46,557 nucleotides of DNA from contig CANCCJ010000014.1 in assembly GCA_947374535.1 (NCBI GenBank), forward strand, positions 1 to 46,557, given 5' to 3'. Positions 25,995 through 34,456 of the stretch are shown piece after piece (within the stretch, counting starts at the first letter, position 1; each line of letters begins with the position of its first letter). Under the pieces are notes generated by a model that saw nothing but the letters and a program-made list of their open reading frames with translations, made no database searches and was not told the DNA's origin. The DNA comes from Comamonadaceae bacterium. Lineage in GTDB: Bacteria > Pseudomonadota > Gammaproteobacteria > Burkholderiales > Burkholderiaceae. The position numbers were made by a program, and so were the translations under genes.

Positions 25995-27017
25995 CTACAG
26001 CGTCGATGTGACCTTCGACAAATGTCGTGGCGTATCGGGATTGAGGCCGCGTGCGCGCGCGACTGCATTCACAAACAAATAAAAGGTCTGTATCGCGGCA
26101 ATGGGATCAAGGTCCTCAACATCGGTCGTTGCAAGGGTTAAGTCGCGCGCTTCAACATCAGCTGGCGCAGCCAACCAAACATTGGCACCCCGTTGGCGCA
26201 TCTCATGCGCAAGCTGAATCAAGCCAGCTTGCGCTGGGCCACGCAGCGCAAAAATGAGCATGGGATAGCCCATGTCCACCAGCGCCATAGGGCCGTGTTG
26301 CACTTCAGCGCCACTGAATGCTTCCGCCTGAATGCCACAGGTCTCTTTGAATTTCAACGCCGCCTCATTGGCAATGGCAAGGCCTGGACCACGCCCGATG
26401 ACCAACAATCGGTTTGCCTCCTTGAGTGCAGATACGGCAACAGACCAATCGAGGGAGCAAGCGAGGGTCAAGGCGCTCGGCAAAGTTTTTAAGCCTTGCA
26501 ACAGATCAGCATGCTGTCCCCAAGTAGCCGCTAGTCTTGCCGCCGCCACCAAGGAACAGATGTAGCTTTTGGTAGCGGCCACGCTTTGCTCAAGACCCGC
26601 GTGCAGCGGAAGCGCCCAACTCACAGCATCCGCCAGAGGCGAATCGACGACATTGACCAAGGCCACCGTCGTCGCACCTGCGGCCGTGAAGGCTTGCATC
26701 GGAGCGACCAAGTCCGGACTGCGACCCGATTGCGAGACAGAGACGGCCAGAAGCCCCTGATGGGCCATTGGCGCTTGGTATAGGGTTATCAGCGACATCG
26801 GCAAAGAGGTCACCAACCGACCGGTGCGTGACATCACCAAATAAGCGAAATAGGACGCCGCGTGGTCCGAGCTGCCGCGCGCGACCGTCACGATGCCGGT
26901 GGGCGGGGCGGCACGCAAAGCGGCACCCAAAGCCTCATACCGATCGGCGTCGTCAGCCATCTGAATTGCCACTTGCGTGGCTGAGGCACATGCCTCTTGG
27001 TACATCTTGGTTGTCAT
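25995..27017 (-). CDS. SIS-domain glucosamine-6-phosphate deaminase/isomerase (NagB-II type)
   Basis: 340 aa made of two SIS domains resembling the C-terminal half of GlmS but lacking the glutaminase domain. Motifs are GIVTVARGSSDHAASYFAYL (residues 41-60), SQSGRSPD (95-102), SVAATKSYICSL and EAALKFKETCGIQAEAFSGAEVQHGPMALV, ending RGLNPDTPRHLSKVTSTL. These match NagB-II/AgaS-type enzymes that convert glucosamine-6-phosphate to fructose-6-phosphate plus ammonia. It is last in the uptake operon and overlaps the kinase gene by four bases. The context of kinase, NagA and transporter supports deaminase over a GlmS-like synthase. Confidence 0.88.
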   Translation of the reverse strand: MTTKMYQEACASATQVAIQMADDADRYEALGAALRAAPPTGIVTVARGSSDHAASYFAYLVMSRTGRLVTSLPMSLITLYQAPMAHQGLLAVSVSQSGRSPDLVAPMQAFTAAGATTVALVNVVDSPLADAVSWALPLHAGLEQSVAATKSYICSLVAAARLAATWGQHADLLQGLKTLPSALTLACSLDWSVAVSALKEANRLLVIGRGPGLAIANEAALKFKETCGIQAEAFSGAEVQHGPMALVDMGYPMLIFALRGPAQAGLIQLAHEMRQRGANVWLAAPADVEARDLTLATTDVEDLDPIAAIQTFYLFVNAVARARGLNPDTPRHLSKVTSTL

Positions 27018-27952
27018 AAATCAGTGGGGTGGTTGATAGAAAAAAGTGACTGCAACAGCAATTGCGAAGCCCCCGTCATGGCGTCACCGCGCGCTGCGAT
27101 GCGTCGACGAGCCAATGCTTCTGGCAATCGAGGTACGAGTTGTTGACCGACGCTGCCTGCGATCACCAGAGGCAGCTTTTCTTGCGGATCCAGTGCGTGG
27201 CTGATGGCGCACAGACTGCTCACGGCTTGCGCGACCAAGTCTTGCGCGTGCGCGTCTTGCGCCGCCATGTCAAACACCAAGGGGGCGCAACTCGCGTAGG
27301 TGTTCTGATTGGCCCGACCACACCACTCCAGCAATGCGGCACCCGTACCACCAACGTGATGCAAGATGGCGCGCGTCAGTGGGCCAGCGCCGAGGCGTCC
27401 GTCCAGCGCCTGTTGCGTGAGACGAACCGCTTGCAGGCCAAGGTCAGCGCCACTGCCTTCATCGCCACACGGAAAGCCCCAACCGCCGACCGTGCGCAAA
27501 GCCCCCTCCGCGTCCTGAGCCAGTCCAATCGACCCAGTGCCAACAATGACCAAAGCGCCGGCCAAACCACCGTGTGCACCGTGCAATGCGGTGACCGCGT
27601 CCGAATGCAAATCCACATGGGCATAACCTGGATTGCCCGTCAAAAATTGTTGGGCCCACACTGGGTTATTGGCCCCCGCCAGCCCCAAACCTAATGCGGT
27701 GTTGGAAGGAACAAGGGGCTGCCCATCGTGTGGCAGTCGGCCCGAGAGCACGGCCTGCGTCAAAGCCTGCGAAATGTTCTGCCAAGCTTGCACGCTGCCT
27801 TGCATCAGACCCGACGCACCGGATCGGGCCTCGCCAACTCTCGCTCCGCTGCGGTGCCAGACCCTCACCCGTGTGCTGGTGCCACCGCCATCTACGGCCA
27901 CCACGTAGTGAATCGATTCGGGAAGAGGTCGCGACAGATGCAAGGCTGTCAT
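27014..27952 (-). CDS. BadF/BadG-type N-acetylglucosamine kinase
   Basis: 312-aa actin-fold kinase with phosphate-1 motif VAVDGGGTSTRVRVW (around residues 18-32), LGLGLAGANNP, VIVGTGSIGLAQ and the GlcNAc-kinase-like GGWGFPCGDEGSGADLG. It ends with ALARRRIAARGDAMTGASQLL. It should phosphorylate internalised GlcNAc (or glucosamine) to the 6-phosphate. It overlaps both the ATPase gene upstream and the deaminase gene downstream by four bases, so the three are translationally coupled and act in sequence. Confidence 0.9.
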   Translation of the reverse strand: MTALHLSRPLPESIHYVVAVDGGGTSTRVRVWHRSGARVGEARSGASGLMQGSVQAWQNISQALTQAVLSGRLPHDGQPLVPSNTALGLGLAGANNPVWAQQFLTGNPGYAHVDLHSDAVTALHGAHGGLAGALVIVGTGSIGLAQDAEGALRTVGGWGFPCGDEGSGADLGLQAVRLTQQALDGRLGAGPLTRAILHHVGGTGAALLEWCGRANQNTYASCAPLVFDMAAQDAHAQDLVAQAVSSLCAISHALDPQEKLPLVIAGSVGQQLVPRLPEALARRRIAARGDAMTGASQLLLQSLFSINHPTDL

Positions 27953-29091
27953 CGTGTGTGTGCGGCACGCATATTGCCGGGATGACGACGTAAACAGGCT
28001 TGACCATCAGCTCGGAACAGATGCAGTGACTGCGGCGCTGCACGCACGCGCAAGACATCACCCAATCTGACTTCCGCACTTCCATCGCCACGCAAAATCA
28101 GATCCTGGCCGTCGTCCGTGCGCACATGCAACAGGTTCGACTCTCCAAGATGTTCCACCAAGGTGATTTCGGCTGTGAACACCAAATCCTGGCTTTCCGT
28201 GTGCACATCCATGGGCACCACATCGCAGTGCTCCGGCCGCACGCCGAGTTCTACCGTCTCACCGGGCTGTAAGGTGCCGCCATCGACGGTGGCAAACGCG
28301 GTTGCGCCCGAACGCAATCGGACACGCACCCCTTGATCGCTCACGTCCACCACACTTGCAGGCATCAAATTGATCATGGGCGACCCAATAAATGTGGCCA
28401 CGAAGCGATTGGCGGGTTGCTGATAAAGCGTCAAAGGTGTGCCCGCTTGCTGCACACGCCCTTCATTGAGCACGACGATTTTGTCGCCTAGCGTCATGGC
28501 TTCGACTTGGTCGTGCGTGACATACACCATGGTCGCCCCTAAATCACGGTGCAAGCGCGCCAATTCGATGCGCGTCTTGGCTCGCAAAGCAGCATCGAGA
28601 TTAGACAAAGGCTCGTCAAACAGAAACAAACGCGGCTCTCGCACAATGGCGCGACCGATCGCCACGCGCTGACGTTGGCCACCGGAGAGTTCACGGGGCA
28701 AACGCGTCAGCAAGTGGTCAATATGCAGCACACGGGCTGCCTCGCGCACACGTTGGTCAACGTCACTTGGCTTGACACCGTGCAGCTTGAGACCAAAAGC
28801 CATGTTCTTGAACACAGACATGTGCGGGTACAGCGCATAACTCTGAAACACCATGGCGATGCCGCGTTCTGCCGGTGGAAGTTGGTTCACCACATCGTCA
28901 CCAATGCGCAGCTCACCGCTGCTGATGGTTTCGAGCCCACAGAGCATGCGCAGCAAAGTCGACTTGCCGCAGCCGCTGGGGCCAACCAACACGACGAGTT
29001 CACCGTGCTCGATGTGCAGATCCACATCATGCAGGACGGGTGGGTTATGGCCGTAGGTCTTAGAAATTTTGCGAAGGGTAACGCTTGCCAT
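27949..29091 (-). CDS. ABC transporter ATP-binding protein, MalK/UgpC/MsmK type
   Basis: 380-aa carbohydrate-importer ATPase. It has Walker [13 protein letters not shown]-loop VFQSYALYPHMSV, signature LSGGQRQRVAIGRAI, Walker B LFLFDEPLSNLDA, a switch His (VTHDQVEAMTLGD) and a C-terminal TOBE-type regulatory domain with LGVRPEHCDV. The start at 29091 yields MASVTLRKISKTYG; the upstream frame runs into the permease gene. It serves the two permeases encoded immediately upstream. Confidence 0.94.
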   Translation of the reverse strand: MASVTLRKISKTYGHNPPVLHDVDLHIEHGELVVLVGPSGCGKSTLLRMLCGLETISSGELRIGDDVVNQLPPAERGIAMVFQSYALYPHMSVFKNMAFGLKLHGVKPSDVDQRVREAARVLHIDHLLTRLPRELSGGQRQRVAIGRAIVREPRLFLFDEPLSNLDAALRAKTRIELARLHRDLGATMVYVTHDQVEAMTLGDKIVVLNEGRVQQAGTPLTLYQQPANRFVATFIGSPMINLMPASVVDVSDQGVRVRLRSGATAFATVDGGTLQPGETVELGVRPEHCDVVPMDVHTESQDLVFTAEITLVEHLGESNLLHVRTDDGQDLILRGDGSAEVRLGDVLRVRAAPQSLHLFRADGQACLRRHPGNMRAAHTR

Positions 29092-29101
29092 GATGTGCGC
29101 C

Positions 29102-29956
29102 TTATTTGACGGCACCCGCGGTGATACCGCGAATGAGTTGACGAGAAAAAATTGCGTAAAGCCCCACCACCGGAACAATAGCCAGCGAGAGTGAGGCTAA
29201 GACAGCGTTCCAGTCGGTGGCGTATTGCCCCACAAACTGCTGAATGCCTAAAGTGATGGTTTGCGTTTGCTCAGACGGCGCCAAGATCAGCGGGAACCAC
29301 AGGTCGTTCCAGATCGGCACCATGGTGAACACGGCCACTGTCGCCATCGCGGGGCGTATCAAAGGCACGATCACCAGAAAGAAGATGCGAAATTCATCCA
29401 CGCCATCGCAGCGCGCCGCATCTTTGAGTTCGCCTGGCACCTGCCCCATGAACTCAGACAGAATCATCACCGCCAAAGGCAATCCCTGAGCCACGTAAAC
29501 AATCACCAACGCGGTGAGCGTGTTGACCAGTTGAAAATTCACCATCAATTGCAAGATGGAGACGGTGCCCAACCGCATGGGCACCATAATCCCGAAGGCG
29601 AAAAACAGTCGCAGCCAGCGGTTACCGACAAAGCGGTATTCGGTCAAGGCATAGGCGGCCATAGCACCCAACAGCATGATGAAAAACAGCGATGCCACGG
29701 TGACCACGAAACTGTTACCGAAGAAATGCAACACATCGGAACGCGCCAGCACTTTGTCGTAGCCAATGAGCGAAAACGTGTCGGACGTTGGCCATGCCAA
29801 AGGGTCGCTGAAAATGGCATCACGGCTCTTGAAGGAGTTCATGAACACCAACAGGATGGGCAGTAACGCGAGCAGCAAATAGCCAATGAGTGCGACGTGC
29901 ACAAAGACACGACCCGGGGCCAGCGCAGGGCGAGATAAGGTGTTGACGGGTTGCAT
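29102..29956 (-). CDS. Carbohydrate ABC transporter permease, MalG-like
   Basis: 284-aa inner-membrane permease with about six helices. The N-terminus (VFVHVALIGYLLLALLPILLVFMNSFKS) and the EAA loop (ELKDAARCDGVDEFRIFFLVIVPLIRPA) place it in the MalG/LacG group. The IWNDLWFPL segment before the last helices is typical. The start at 29956 is selected because the longer frame from 30028 overlaps the partner permease. It pairs with the MalF-like permease 16 bases upstream. Confidence 0.93.
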   Translation of the reverse strand: MQPVNTLSRPALAPGRVFVHVALIGYLLLALLPILLVFMNSFKSRDAIFSDPLAWPTSDTFSLIGYDKVLARSDVLHFFGNSFVVTVASLFFIMLLGAMAAYALTEYRFVGNRWLRLFFAFGIMVPMRLGTVSILQLMVNFQLVNTLTALVIVYVAQGLPLAVMILSEFMGQVPGELKDAARCDGVDEFRIFFLVIVPLIRPAMATVAVFTMVPIWNDLWFPLILAPSEQTQTITLGIQQFVGQYATDWNAVLASLSLAIVPVVGLYAIFSRQLIRGITAGAVK

Positions 29957-29972
29957 GAAGGCCCTCGTTGCA

Positions 29973-30887
29973 TCAGAGCGCAAAGCGCTGTAAACGGCGC
30001 TGAACCGCCAAGAAATATGCCGCCACACCCACCAGAATCACGATGAACATCAGTGTTGCCACCGCAGCTCCCATGGTGGGGCTAGCAACCTGCGATTGAT
30101 AACCAAAGAAGGTTCGATAAAACAACGTGCCCAAAATGTCCGTGCTGTAGTTGGGCCCGGCCATCGCACCTTTGACGGTGTAGATCAGGTCAAACGCATT
30201 GAAGTTCGCTACGAAAGTCAAGATGGTCACCAGCCCTAGCGTGGGGCCTATGAGCGGTAGGCGAATTGACCAAAAGATGCGCCACGGCGTGGCACCCTCG
30301 ACCAATGCGGCCTCCACGATGTCCTCGGGGATGGCAATCAGCGCGGCATAAATCAGCATCATGGGGATGCCGACGTATTGCCACACAGACATTAGCGATA
30401 CCGTGATCAGCGCACTGCCCTCTAACCCCAGCCAAGGCTCAAACCAGTACGCCAAGCCGACCACATCTAGCAGTCGTTCAGAAACACCCCAAAGTGGCGA
30501 CAAGATCAACTGCCAGATGAATCCGACGATGACCACAGACAACAACGTCGGTAGAAAAAAGAGGGTTCGATAGGTGGATGAAAAGCGCACATCCCTCAGC
30601 GAAAGCAGCGCCGCCAGCAATAGCCCAATAGGGTTTTGCACAAGCATGTGAATACCAAAGAACTTAAGGTTATTGACCATCGCATTCCAGAACGAAGACG
30701 ACCACTGAGGGTCTTGCAAAATCGTCAGGTAATTGGATAAACCCACAAAGCTGCGCACGCCCGTGTCGTCAGTGGCGTAGAACCCCATGCGCAAAGTGTC
30801 CAAAAGCGGCCAGGCGCTGAACAATGCGTAGATACACAGTGCGGGTAGCAGGAACACCGCCACACGCCATGAAAAGCCCAGTTGCAT
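29973..30887 (-). CDS. Carbohydrate ABC transporter permease, MalF/LacF-like
   Basis: 304-aa membrane permease with six helices and the opening FLLPALCIYALFSAWPLLDTLRMGFY. The EAA loop EDIVEAALVEGATPWRIFWSIRLPLIGPT contacts the ATPase. It lies between the solute-binding protein gene (38-base gap) and the second permease. The whole set has the organisation of CUT1 oligosaccharide/amino-sugar importers. Confidence 0.93.
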   Translation of the reverse strand: MQLGFSWRVAVFLLPALCIYALFSAWPLLDTLRMGFYATDDTGVRSFVGLSNYLTILQDPQWSSSFWNAMVNNLKFFGIHMLVQNPIGLLLAALLSLRDVRFSSTYRTLFFLPTLLSVVIVGFIWQLILSPLWGVSERLLDVVGLAYWFEPWLGLEGSALITVSLMSVWQYVGIPMMLIYAALIAIPEDIVEAALVEGATPWRIFWSIRLPLIGPTLGLVTILTFVANFNAFDLIYTVKGAMAGPNYSTDILGTLFYRTFFGYQSQVASPTMGAAVATLMFIVILVGVAAYFLAVQRRLQRFAL

Positions 30888-30925
30888 AGAAAACTTCGAT
30901 CAAGTGAAAGGATGGGGCTCTGGGC

Positions 30926-32173
30926 TTATTTGGCAGGCGCGTACCACTTGGCAAATCCGCTTTGGATTTGCGCCGCAGCGTCCTTGGGGGTCATCTTCTG
31001 ATTGATGACCTGAGAGCCGACACTCCACAATTCGTTTTCCATACTCGGCGTGCCACGGCTCATGATCTGAGCATTCAAGCGAATGGTGCTCTTGCATTGG
31101 GCGCGCCAGCTGATCATTTCCTTGGCGACCGGGTTCTTGACATTCAACTTATGGTTTGACAAGGAGAAAAAGCCCGTGACTTTGTTGGTGTACAGGTCCG
31201 CAAACTCCTCACTCGCGAGCCAATTCAAAAACACCTTGGCATCGGCCTTGTTGGGGCTCTTGCTGTTGATGCCCATGGCGATGTCGGTGTGATCAGAGAT
31301 ATAGCAAGCGTCACCTGCCTTTTGCACGGGTGGTTTGAAAGCACCCAATTCAACTTTGCTGTTTTGTTCAAAGTAGGAAATATCCCACGAGCCCGCCGGA
31401 TAGATGGCCGCCCGCCCCGTACCAAACAAATTCTGTGAATCTCCATAGGTTTGGGCCTGGTAGCCCTTGGGCAAGTAGTTGGACCATTTGGACATCACGT
31501 CGAAGGTGCTGACGAACTCAGGATCCGTGAACTTTTTCTTGCCAGCAATGAGCGCCTTGCGCCCCTCTTCACCCTTCCAGTGATTGGCACCCATGCTGGT
31601 GAACACAATCTGTGTGGTTTCCCATTGGTCCGCTGTCCCCAAAGCCAGCGGCGCAACTTTGCCAGCCGTTTTGATTTTGTCCAGAACGCCAAAAAATTCC
31701 GCTTCAGTTTCAGGAACCTTGAGCCCCTGTTCAGCAAACACCTTTTTGTTATAGAAAAAGCCATGGATCACCGAAGCCATTGGCATGCAATAGGTGGACT
31801 TGCCATCGTCGGTTTGCCACGCCACTTGAGCTGAGTCAGGAAAATTCTTCAGCGATGCCATGCCATTGAGTGCGTCAAGTTGCCCCTTCTTGAACAAGTC
31901 CAGCGAGACGTCAAACGGGCGACAAGTGATCAGATCACCGGCGGTGCCCGCGCTCAGACGCGCATTGAGCGCCGAGTTGTATTCAGGAGGCGATGTCGGT
32001 AGAAACTTCACACGTATGCCGGGATGGGTCTTGTTGAAAGCAGGCACCAGCACCTCTTCCCACAATGTTTTGTCATCCACTCGCCAACTCTCGATGATGA
32101 GATTGCCCGCATGAGCCAGGCTATGGCACAACATCAAGGCACTTACGGCAACGAATCGAAGGTCAAATTTCAT
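30926..32173 (-). CDS. Sugar ABC transporter periplasmic solute-binding protein (family 1)
   Basis: 415 aa from the ATG at 32173, with a signal peptide of about 22 residues (ends AHA). The mature protein begins GNLIIESWRVDDKTLWEEVLVPAFNKTHPGI, a classical CUT1 solute-binding N-terminus; later YNKKVFAEQGLKVPETEAEF, GRAAIYPAGSWDIS and GINSKSPNKADAKVFLNWLAS are conserved. It should deliver the sugar to the two permeases downstream. The neighbouring kinase, deaminase and nagA point to GlcNAc or a chitin-derived sugar; this is inference from context. GGAG lies 11 bases upstream of the start. Confidence 0.93.
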   Translation of the reverse strand: MKFDLRFVAVSALMLCHSLAHAGNLIIESWRVDDKTLWEEVLVPAFNKTHPGIRVKFLPTSPPEYNSALNARLSAGTAGDLITCRPFDVSLDLFKKGQLDALNGMASLKNFPDSAQVAWQTDDGKSTYCMPMASVIHGFFYNKKVFAEQGLKVPETEAEFFGVLDKIKTAGKVAPLALGTADQWETTQIVFTSMGANHWKGEEGRKALIAGKKKFTDPEFVSTFDVMSKWSNYLPKGYQAQTYGDSQNLFGTGRAAIYPAGSWDISYFEQNSKVELGAFKPPVQKAGDACYISDHTDIAMGINSKSPNKADAKVFLNWLASEEFADLYTNKVTGFFSLSNHKLNVKNPVAKEMISWRAQCKSTIRLNAQIMSRGTPSMENELWSVGSQVINQKMTPKDAAAQIQSGFAKWYAPAK

Positions 32174-32198
32174 GGGGCAATTTCTCCAAATGGTTGAA

Positions 32199-32242
32199 GG
32201 TTGAAGCGGGAGGCTTGGTGCTTTGCGCATGCGGCTTCAACC
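32199..32242. promoter_or_regulatory. Inverted repeat upstream of the ABC operon
   Basis: GGTTGAAGC (32199-32207) and GCTTCAACC (32234-32242) are perfect 9-bp inverted copies with a 26-base spacer. GTTGAAG is also repeated in direct tandem (32193-32199 and 32200-32206). The element starts 26 bases from the ABC operon's first codon. It may be an operator with half-sites about three helical turns apart, or a hairpin in the mRNA leader. Confidence 0.45.
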
Positions 32243-32336
32243 CGTCAGAGCGGCAGAGGTTATGCTGATTGCCATGTAATTTTTAACGCACCAACCGGCC
32301 CAGGCTAAATCACATAAGCCGTTGATTTAATTGAAT

Positions 32337-32445
32337 TTTTTAAACTTTATCCCGACATGTACGACAGGTTTTGCAAGACTCAAAGCAAGGTTCGCCCGTG
32401 ACCCTTGAATGGGCAACGACCCCGGCGCAAGATAAAGTTACAAAA
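32337..32445. promoter_or_regulatory. Second, distal inverted repeat in the divergent promoter region
   Basis: The left arm at 32337-32351 (TTTTTAAACTTTATC) and the right arm at 32431-32445 (GATAAAGTTACAAAA) are inverted copies matching at 13 of 15 positions, with a perfect AACTTTATC/GATAAAGTT core, 79 bases apart. The right arm ends nine bases before the start of the sensory solute-binding gene. Two such sites around a promoter are typical of looping regulators; the response regulator encoded downstream is the obvious candidate. Confidence 0.45.
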
Positions 32446-32454
32446 CGAAAAGAA

Positions 32455-33729
32455 ATGAAAGCTTTCTTTCGCGCTTCGTCGCCTTTCTTGCTCGGGTTTA
32501 CCCTGTTTTTTTGCACGATCCCCGCGCAGGGACAGACCCCCGTCACCTCCGTCGAAGTCATGCATTGGTGGACATCCACGAGTGAGCGACGTGCAGCGGG
32601 CCAACTCGCGAATCAACTCTTACTCGCCGGAATGCAATGGAAAGACGCCGCCGTTCCTGGTGGGGGCGGTATGGCCGCAGTGAAAGTCCTCAAAAGCCGC
32701 GTGCTGATGAGCACCCCGCCTGATGTCGCACAGTTAATCGGTACCACGCTGACCGACTGGGCGGACATCCAGCTGGTGCTACCGCTCAACGCCGTGGCGC
32801 AACGTCAGCGCTGGCAAAACGCCCTATTTCCAACGGTATTGGAATTGATCACCTACAAAGGAAATGTGATTGCCGCGCCCTTGGGTATTCACCGCATCAA
32901 CACTTTGCTTTACAACCGACGATTGTTCGCTCGCCTGCATCTGCCTCCTCCCAAGAACTGGGCGCAGTTTGAGGTGGCCGCCCATCAACTCCAACAACTT
33001 GGTGTGCGACCCTTGGCTTGGAGCGATGAGCCGTGGCAAATTGCAACGATTTTTGAGTGTGTGTTGCTCGGTGAAGTCGGCCCAAAGCTGTATCAAGACC
33101 TTCTCGTCAACAGACAGGCAGCCGCATGGATGGATCCAAAGGTGACGCGCGCTCTGTTGCGCCTGCGATGGCTGCGTACATTGGCAGGGGAGACACCACA
33201 GGAACGCTTGTGGAGCGACAACACGCGTGCGTTGATGAACGCTGCCACCGGCATGATGATCATGGGCGATTGGGCGCGCGGCGAATTGATGGCTTGGGGC
33301 GCCAATCCCACACGCGACTTTGGCTGCATTGAAGTGCCGGGCACCAACGGCATGCACCTCTACAGCATCGACACACTGGCCATGCTGGTCAGCCCTCACC
33401 CGCATGAATCCGTGCAAGAAAAAGTAGCTGAAGTGGTGGTCGGCCCCACGGCCCAACTCGCCTACAACCGCCTCAAAGGTTCGGTGCCCGTGCGTCGTGA
33501 CATCGATCCAGCCAACTTAGACAGCTGCGCACGTCAATCGTGGGAAACCTTTGCCAACCCCTCAAGCGCCAGAACACCCAGCTTGGCCCACCGCATGGTG
33601 GCCGACGAAAACACCAAAGACGCCGTGGCCCAAGCACTGTGGCACTACCTGACACAGCCCCAAAGCGACCCACAGGAAACCCAGCGTCGCTTGGCTCGCA
33701 TCATGCGTGCGCCCGCGATGGCACGCTAA
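32455..33729 (+). CDS. Orphan periplasmic sugar-binding protein (GtsA/GltB type) linked to a two-component system
   Basis: 424 aa from the ATG at 32455, with a signal peptide (about residues 1-27, ending PAQGQ). The mature sequence, VEVMHWWTSTSERRAAGQL, WKDAAVPGGGGMAAVKVLKSRV, IGTTLTDWA, APLGIHRINTLLYNRRLF and MIMGDWARGELMAWG, closely follows the glucose-binding proteins of Pseudomonas-type gts/glt importers and differs from the other binding protein at 30926. No permease or ATPase follows; instead a response regulator (13-base gap) and sensor kinase do. It may present sugar to the kinase, or share the divergent importer. Confidence 0.9.
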   Translation: MKAFFRASSPFLLGFTLFFCTIPAQGQTPVTSVEVMHWWTSTSERRAAGQLANQLLLAGMQWKDAAVPGGGGMAAVKVLKSRVLMSTPPDVAQLIGTTLTDWADIQLVLPLNAVAQRQRWQNALFPTVLELITYKGNVIAAPLGIHRINTLLYNRRLFARLHLPPPKNWAQFEVAAHQLQQLGVRPLAWSDEPWQIATIFECVLLGEVGPKLYQDLLVNRQAAAWMDPKVTRALLRLRWLRTLAGETPQERLWSDNTRALMNAATGMMIMGDWARGELMAWGANPTRDFGCIEVPGTNGMHLYSIDTLAMLVSPHPHESVQEKVAEVVVGPTAQLAYNRLKGSVPVRRDIDPANLDSCARQSWETFANPSSARTPSLAHRMVADENTKDAVAQALWHYLTQPQSDPQETQRRLARIMRAPAMAR

Positions 33730-33742
33730 GAAAGACCCATTC

Positions 33743-34456
33743 ATGTTCAAAACTATTCTTGTGGTCGATGACGATCTAAAAACCAGAACCCTGCTGAAAA
33801 CCTATCTAGAAAAACATCAGTACCAAGTGCGCATCGCACATGACGGCGCGAGCTTCATCGCTGAATTTGACCGGTGCATGGACCAACTCAGTTTGGTCAT
33901 CTTGGATGTGATGCTGCCCGACACCGATGGCTTCACGCTGTGCCAAACGGTGCGCAAAGCATCAAGCATTCCGATCATCATGCTGACGGCGAGCGCCGAC
34001 GAAACTGATCGCATCGTGGGCCTGGAACTGGGGGCCGATGACTACATCGCCAAGCCCTACAACCCGCGCGAACTATTGGCACGCATCAAAGCCATCCACA
34101 GGCGGATGCACGTGGCAACGCCCGCAGGCCCCATCCGCTATTTGCGGTTTGCAGGCTTCTCGATGGACTTGGTGGAGCGGCTGTTGACGGATGCGCATGG
34201 TCAACCCGTGACCATGACCAGCATGGACTTCAACCTCTTGCGCTTCTTTGCGGAGCATGCAGGCGAAACCCTCGAGCGTGGGCGGCTCATGGAGCAAACC
34301 AGGGGCCGAGACATCGGGCCCTTGGACCGCTCGCTGGACGTGCAGATCAGCCGTTTGCGCCAACGCCTACAAGATGACGGCAAACAAAACGCGCTGATTA
34401 AAACCGTGCGTGGCAGCGGCTACGTCTTTTCGGCAGAGGTTAGCCAACATGGCTGA
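33743..34456 (+). CDS. OmpR/PhoB-type response regulator
   Basis: 237 aa from the ATG at 33743. The receiver domain has the acidic pocket D9-D11 (VVDDD), phospho-acceptor D55 (LVILDVMLPDTDGF), Thr switch (IIMLTASADE) and Lys (IAKPYNPRELLARI). The C-terminal winged helix (about 135-235) has MTSMDFNLLRFFAEHAGETLERGRLME and LDVQISRLRQRLQDD...IKTVRGSGYVF. It therefore binds DNA as a dimer on direct or inverted repeats. It overlaps the kinase gene by eight bases. Targets probably include the divergent sugar ABC operon (inference). Confidence 0.94.
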   Translation: MFKTILVVDDDLKTRTLLKTYLEKHQYQVRIAHDGASFIAEFDRCMDQLSLVILDVMLPDTDGFTLCQTVRKASSIPIIMLTASADETDRIVGLELGADDYIAKPYNPRELLARIKAIHRRMHVATPAGPIRYLRFAGFSMDLVERLLTDAHGQPVTMTSMDFNLLRFFAEHAGETLERGRLMEQTRGRDIGPLDRSLDVQISRLRQRLQDDGKQNALIKTVRGSGYVFSAEVSQHG

